Of a DNA stretch of 64,000 bases, positions 63,785-64,000 are shown piece by piece. The translations under genes and the position numbers were made by a program. The notes beneath the pieces are model-generated. The model worked only from the letters and a program-made list of their open reading frames with translations, did not search any database and was not told where the DNA came from. Position 1 is the first letter of the stretch, and each line of letters opens with the position of its first letter. This DNA is from Nitrobacter sp047149785. GTDB taxonomy: Bacteria; Pseudomonadota; Alphaproteobacteria; Rhizobiales; Xanthobacteraceae. The DNA lies in contig NZ_BAAGBE010000001.1 of assembly GCF_047149785.1 (NCBI RefSeq), forward strand, positions 3,410,001 to 3,474,000, given 5' to 3'.

Positions 63785-64000
63785 ATGCCAAGTATGAATA
63801 GACGACTGACGTCCGTCGCTGTTTTGATCGCCGGATTGTCGCCGCTCCTTGGCGGCTGCAACGAGCCGACCGCGGCGGAAGCTTCGACCGGCGCGGTCAC
63901 TCCCGAAGTCAGCGTCGTCACGGTGGTTCCGAAACCCCACGCGATGGTGCGCGAGTTGCCGGGCCGGATCGCGCCGCTGCGCGTTGCCGAGGTGCGTCCG
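63785..64000 (+). CDS. RND efflux periplasmic adaptor, N-terminal part (runs off the window)
   Basis: The 72 residues in the window read MPSMNRRLTSVAVLIAGLSPLLGGCNEP..., a lipoprotein signal (LLGGC, acylated Cys at 25), followed by PEVSVVTVVPKPHAMVRELPGRIAPLRVAEVRP. The last part is the start of the AcrA/MexA membrane-fusion domain (LPGR-x-x-P-x-R-x-A-E-V-R-P). It would link an inner-membrane RND pump to an outer-membrane channel. ATG 63794 is an alternative start. The rest lies beyond the end of the window. Confidence 0.88.
   Translation, partial: MPSMNRRLTSVAVLIAGLSPLLGGCNEPTAAEASTGAVTPEVSVVTVVPKPHAMVRELPGRIAPLRVAEVRP

Overview
The window is a chromosomal stretch of a GC-rich alphaproteobacterium, most likely of the Bradyrhizobium/Rhodopseudomonas/Nitrobacter/Afipia group (Nitrobacteraceae). 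This rests on gene content and order (SRP RNA-dnaX-ybaB-recR; lysC-ptsP-prfA-prmC; ComF-nitrilase-DUF1178; DUF1192 and the RcdA-like DUF1465), on alphaproteobacterial families (DUF4167, cysteine-free L31, fused CysNC), and on several intergenic palindromic repeat families I associate with this group. I cannot fix the genus. No tRNA, rRNA, CRISPR array or prophage was seen.

Layout. 0.3-8.2 kb: a frameshifted hrpB helicase gene carrying an in-frame repeat insertion, a MgtC-like protein, a retroviral-type aspartic protease, a phosphomannomutase/phosphoglucomutase, an Lrp/AsnC regulator, a PfkB kinase and a HIT protein. 8.3-11.4 kb: SRP RNA, dnaX, ybaB and recR (replication and recombination). 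11.5-14.2 kb: glyoxalase II, a methyltransferase and a DUF4167 protein. 14.7-20.5 kb, minus strand: lysC, ptsP (nitrogen PTS enzyme I), prfA (frameshifted) and prmC, the last two coupled as release factor and its methylase. 20.7-23.6 kb: PH-domain protein, ubiG and two EamA transporters. 23.6-27.6 kb: a tightly coupled minus-strand cluster (ComF, nitrilase, a duplicated DUF1178 pair, EamA), then an NDUFAF5-like methyltransferase and MutT. 27.8-33.6 kb: argJ, a periplasmic parvulin and secA. 33.9-36.4 kb: a methyltransferase, 3-hydroxybutyrate dehydrogenase and a CAP-domain lipoprotein.

36.4-45.5 kb is a sulfate-assimilation locus: sulfate-binding protein, CysT, CysW and CysA import sulfate; CysD and CysNC activate it to APS/PAPS; CysH reduces APS to sulfite; CysG makes siroheme. 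The sulfite reductase gene that would use the siroheme is absent from the locus. 45.7-54.7 kb: a flippase, a DsbD-N-like periplasmic protein, YqgE, a minimal DnaB-like ATPase, a membrane GGDEF/EAL protein, a quinone oxidoreductase and DUF1192. 55-58.2 kb: an RcdA-like gene followed by a 2.5 kb accessory segment (PAP2 phosphatase plus IS630 element) bracketed by inverted copies of a ~170-190 bp repeat. 58.2-64 kb: rpmE, an MsbA-type ABC exporter, a GNAT, an OmpA/MotB-MotA/TolQ pair and the start of an RND adaptor gene.

Two general points. First, three genes (hrpB, prfA, cysD) each carry a one-base frameshift. Because prfA is essential, sequencing error is the first explanation to test. Second, the window is rich in dispersed palindromic repeats, including one translated inside hrpB, a direct pair bracketing argJ and an inverted pair bracketing the PAP2/IS630 segment. 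I found no clear undescribed multi-gene system. The best leads are the duplicated DUF1178 pair, the stand-alone MotA/OmpA motor pair, the hairpin-terminator unit before the rcdA-like gene, and the PAP2/IS630 segment.
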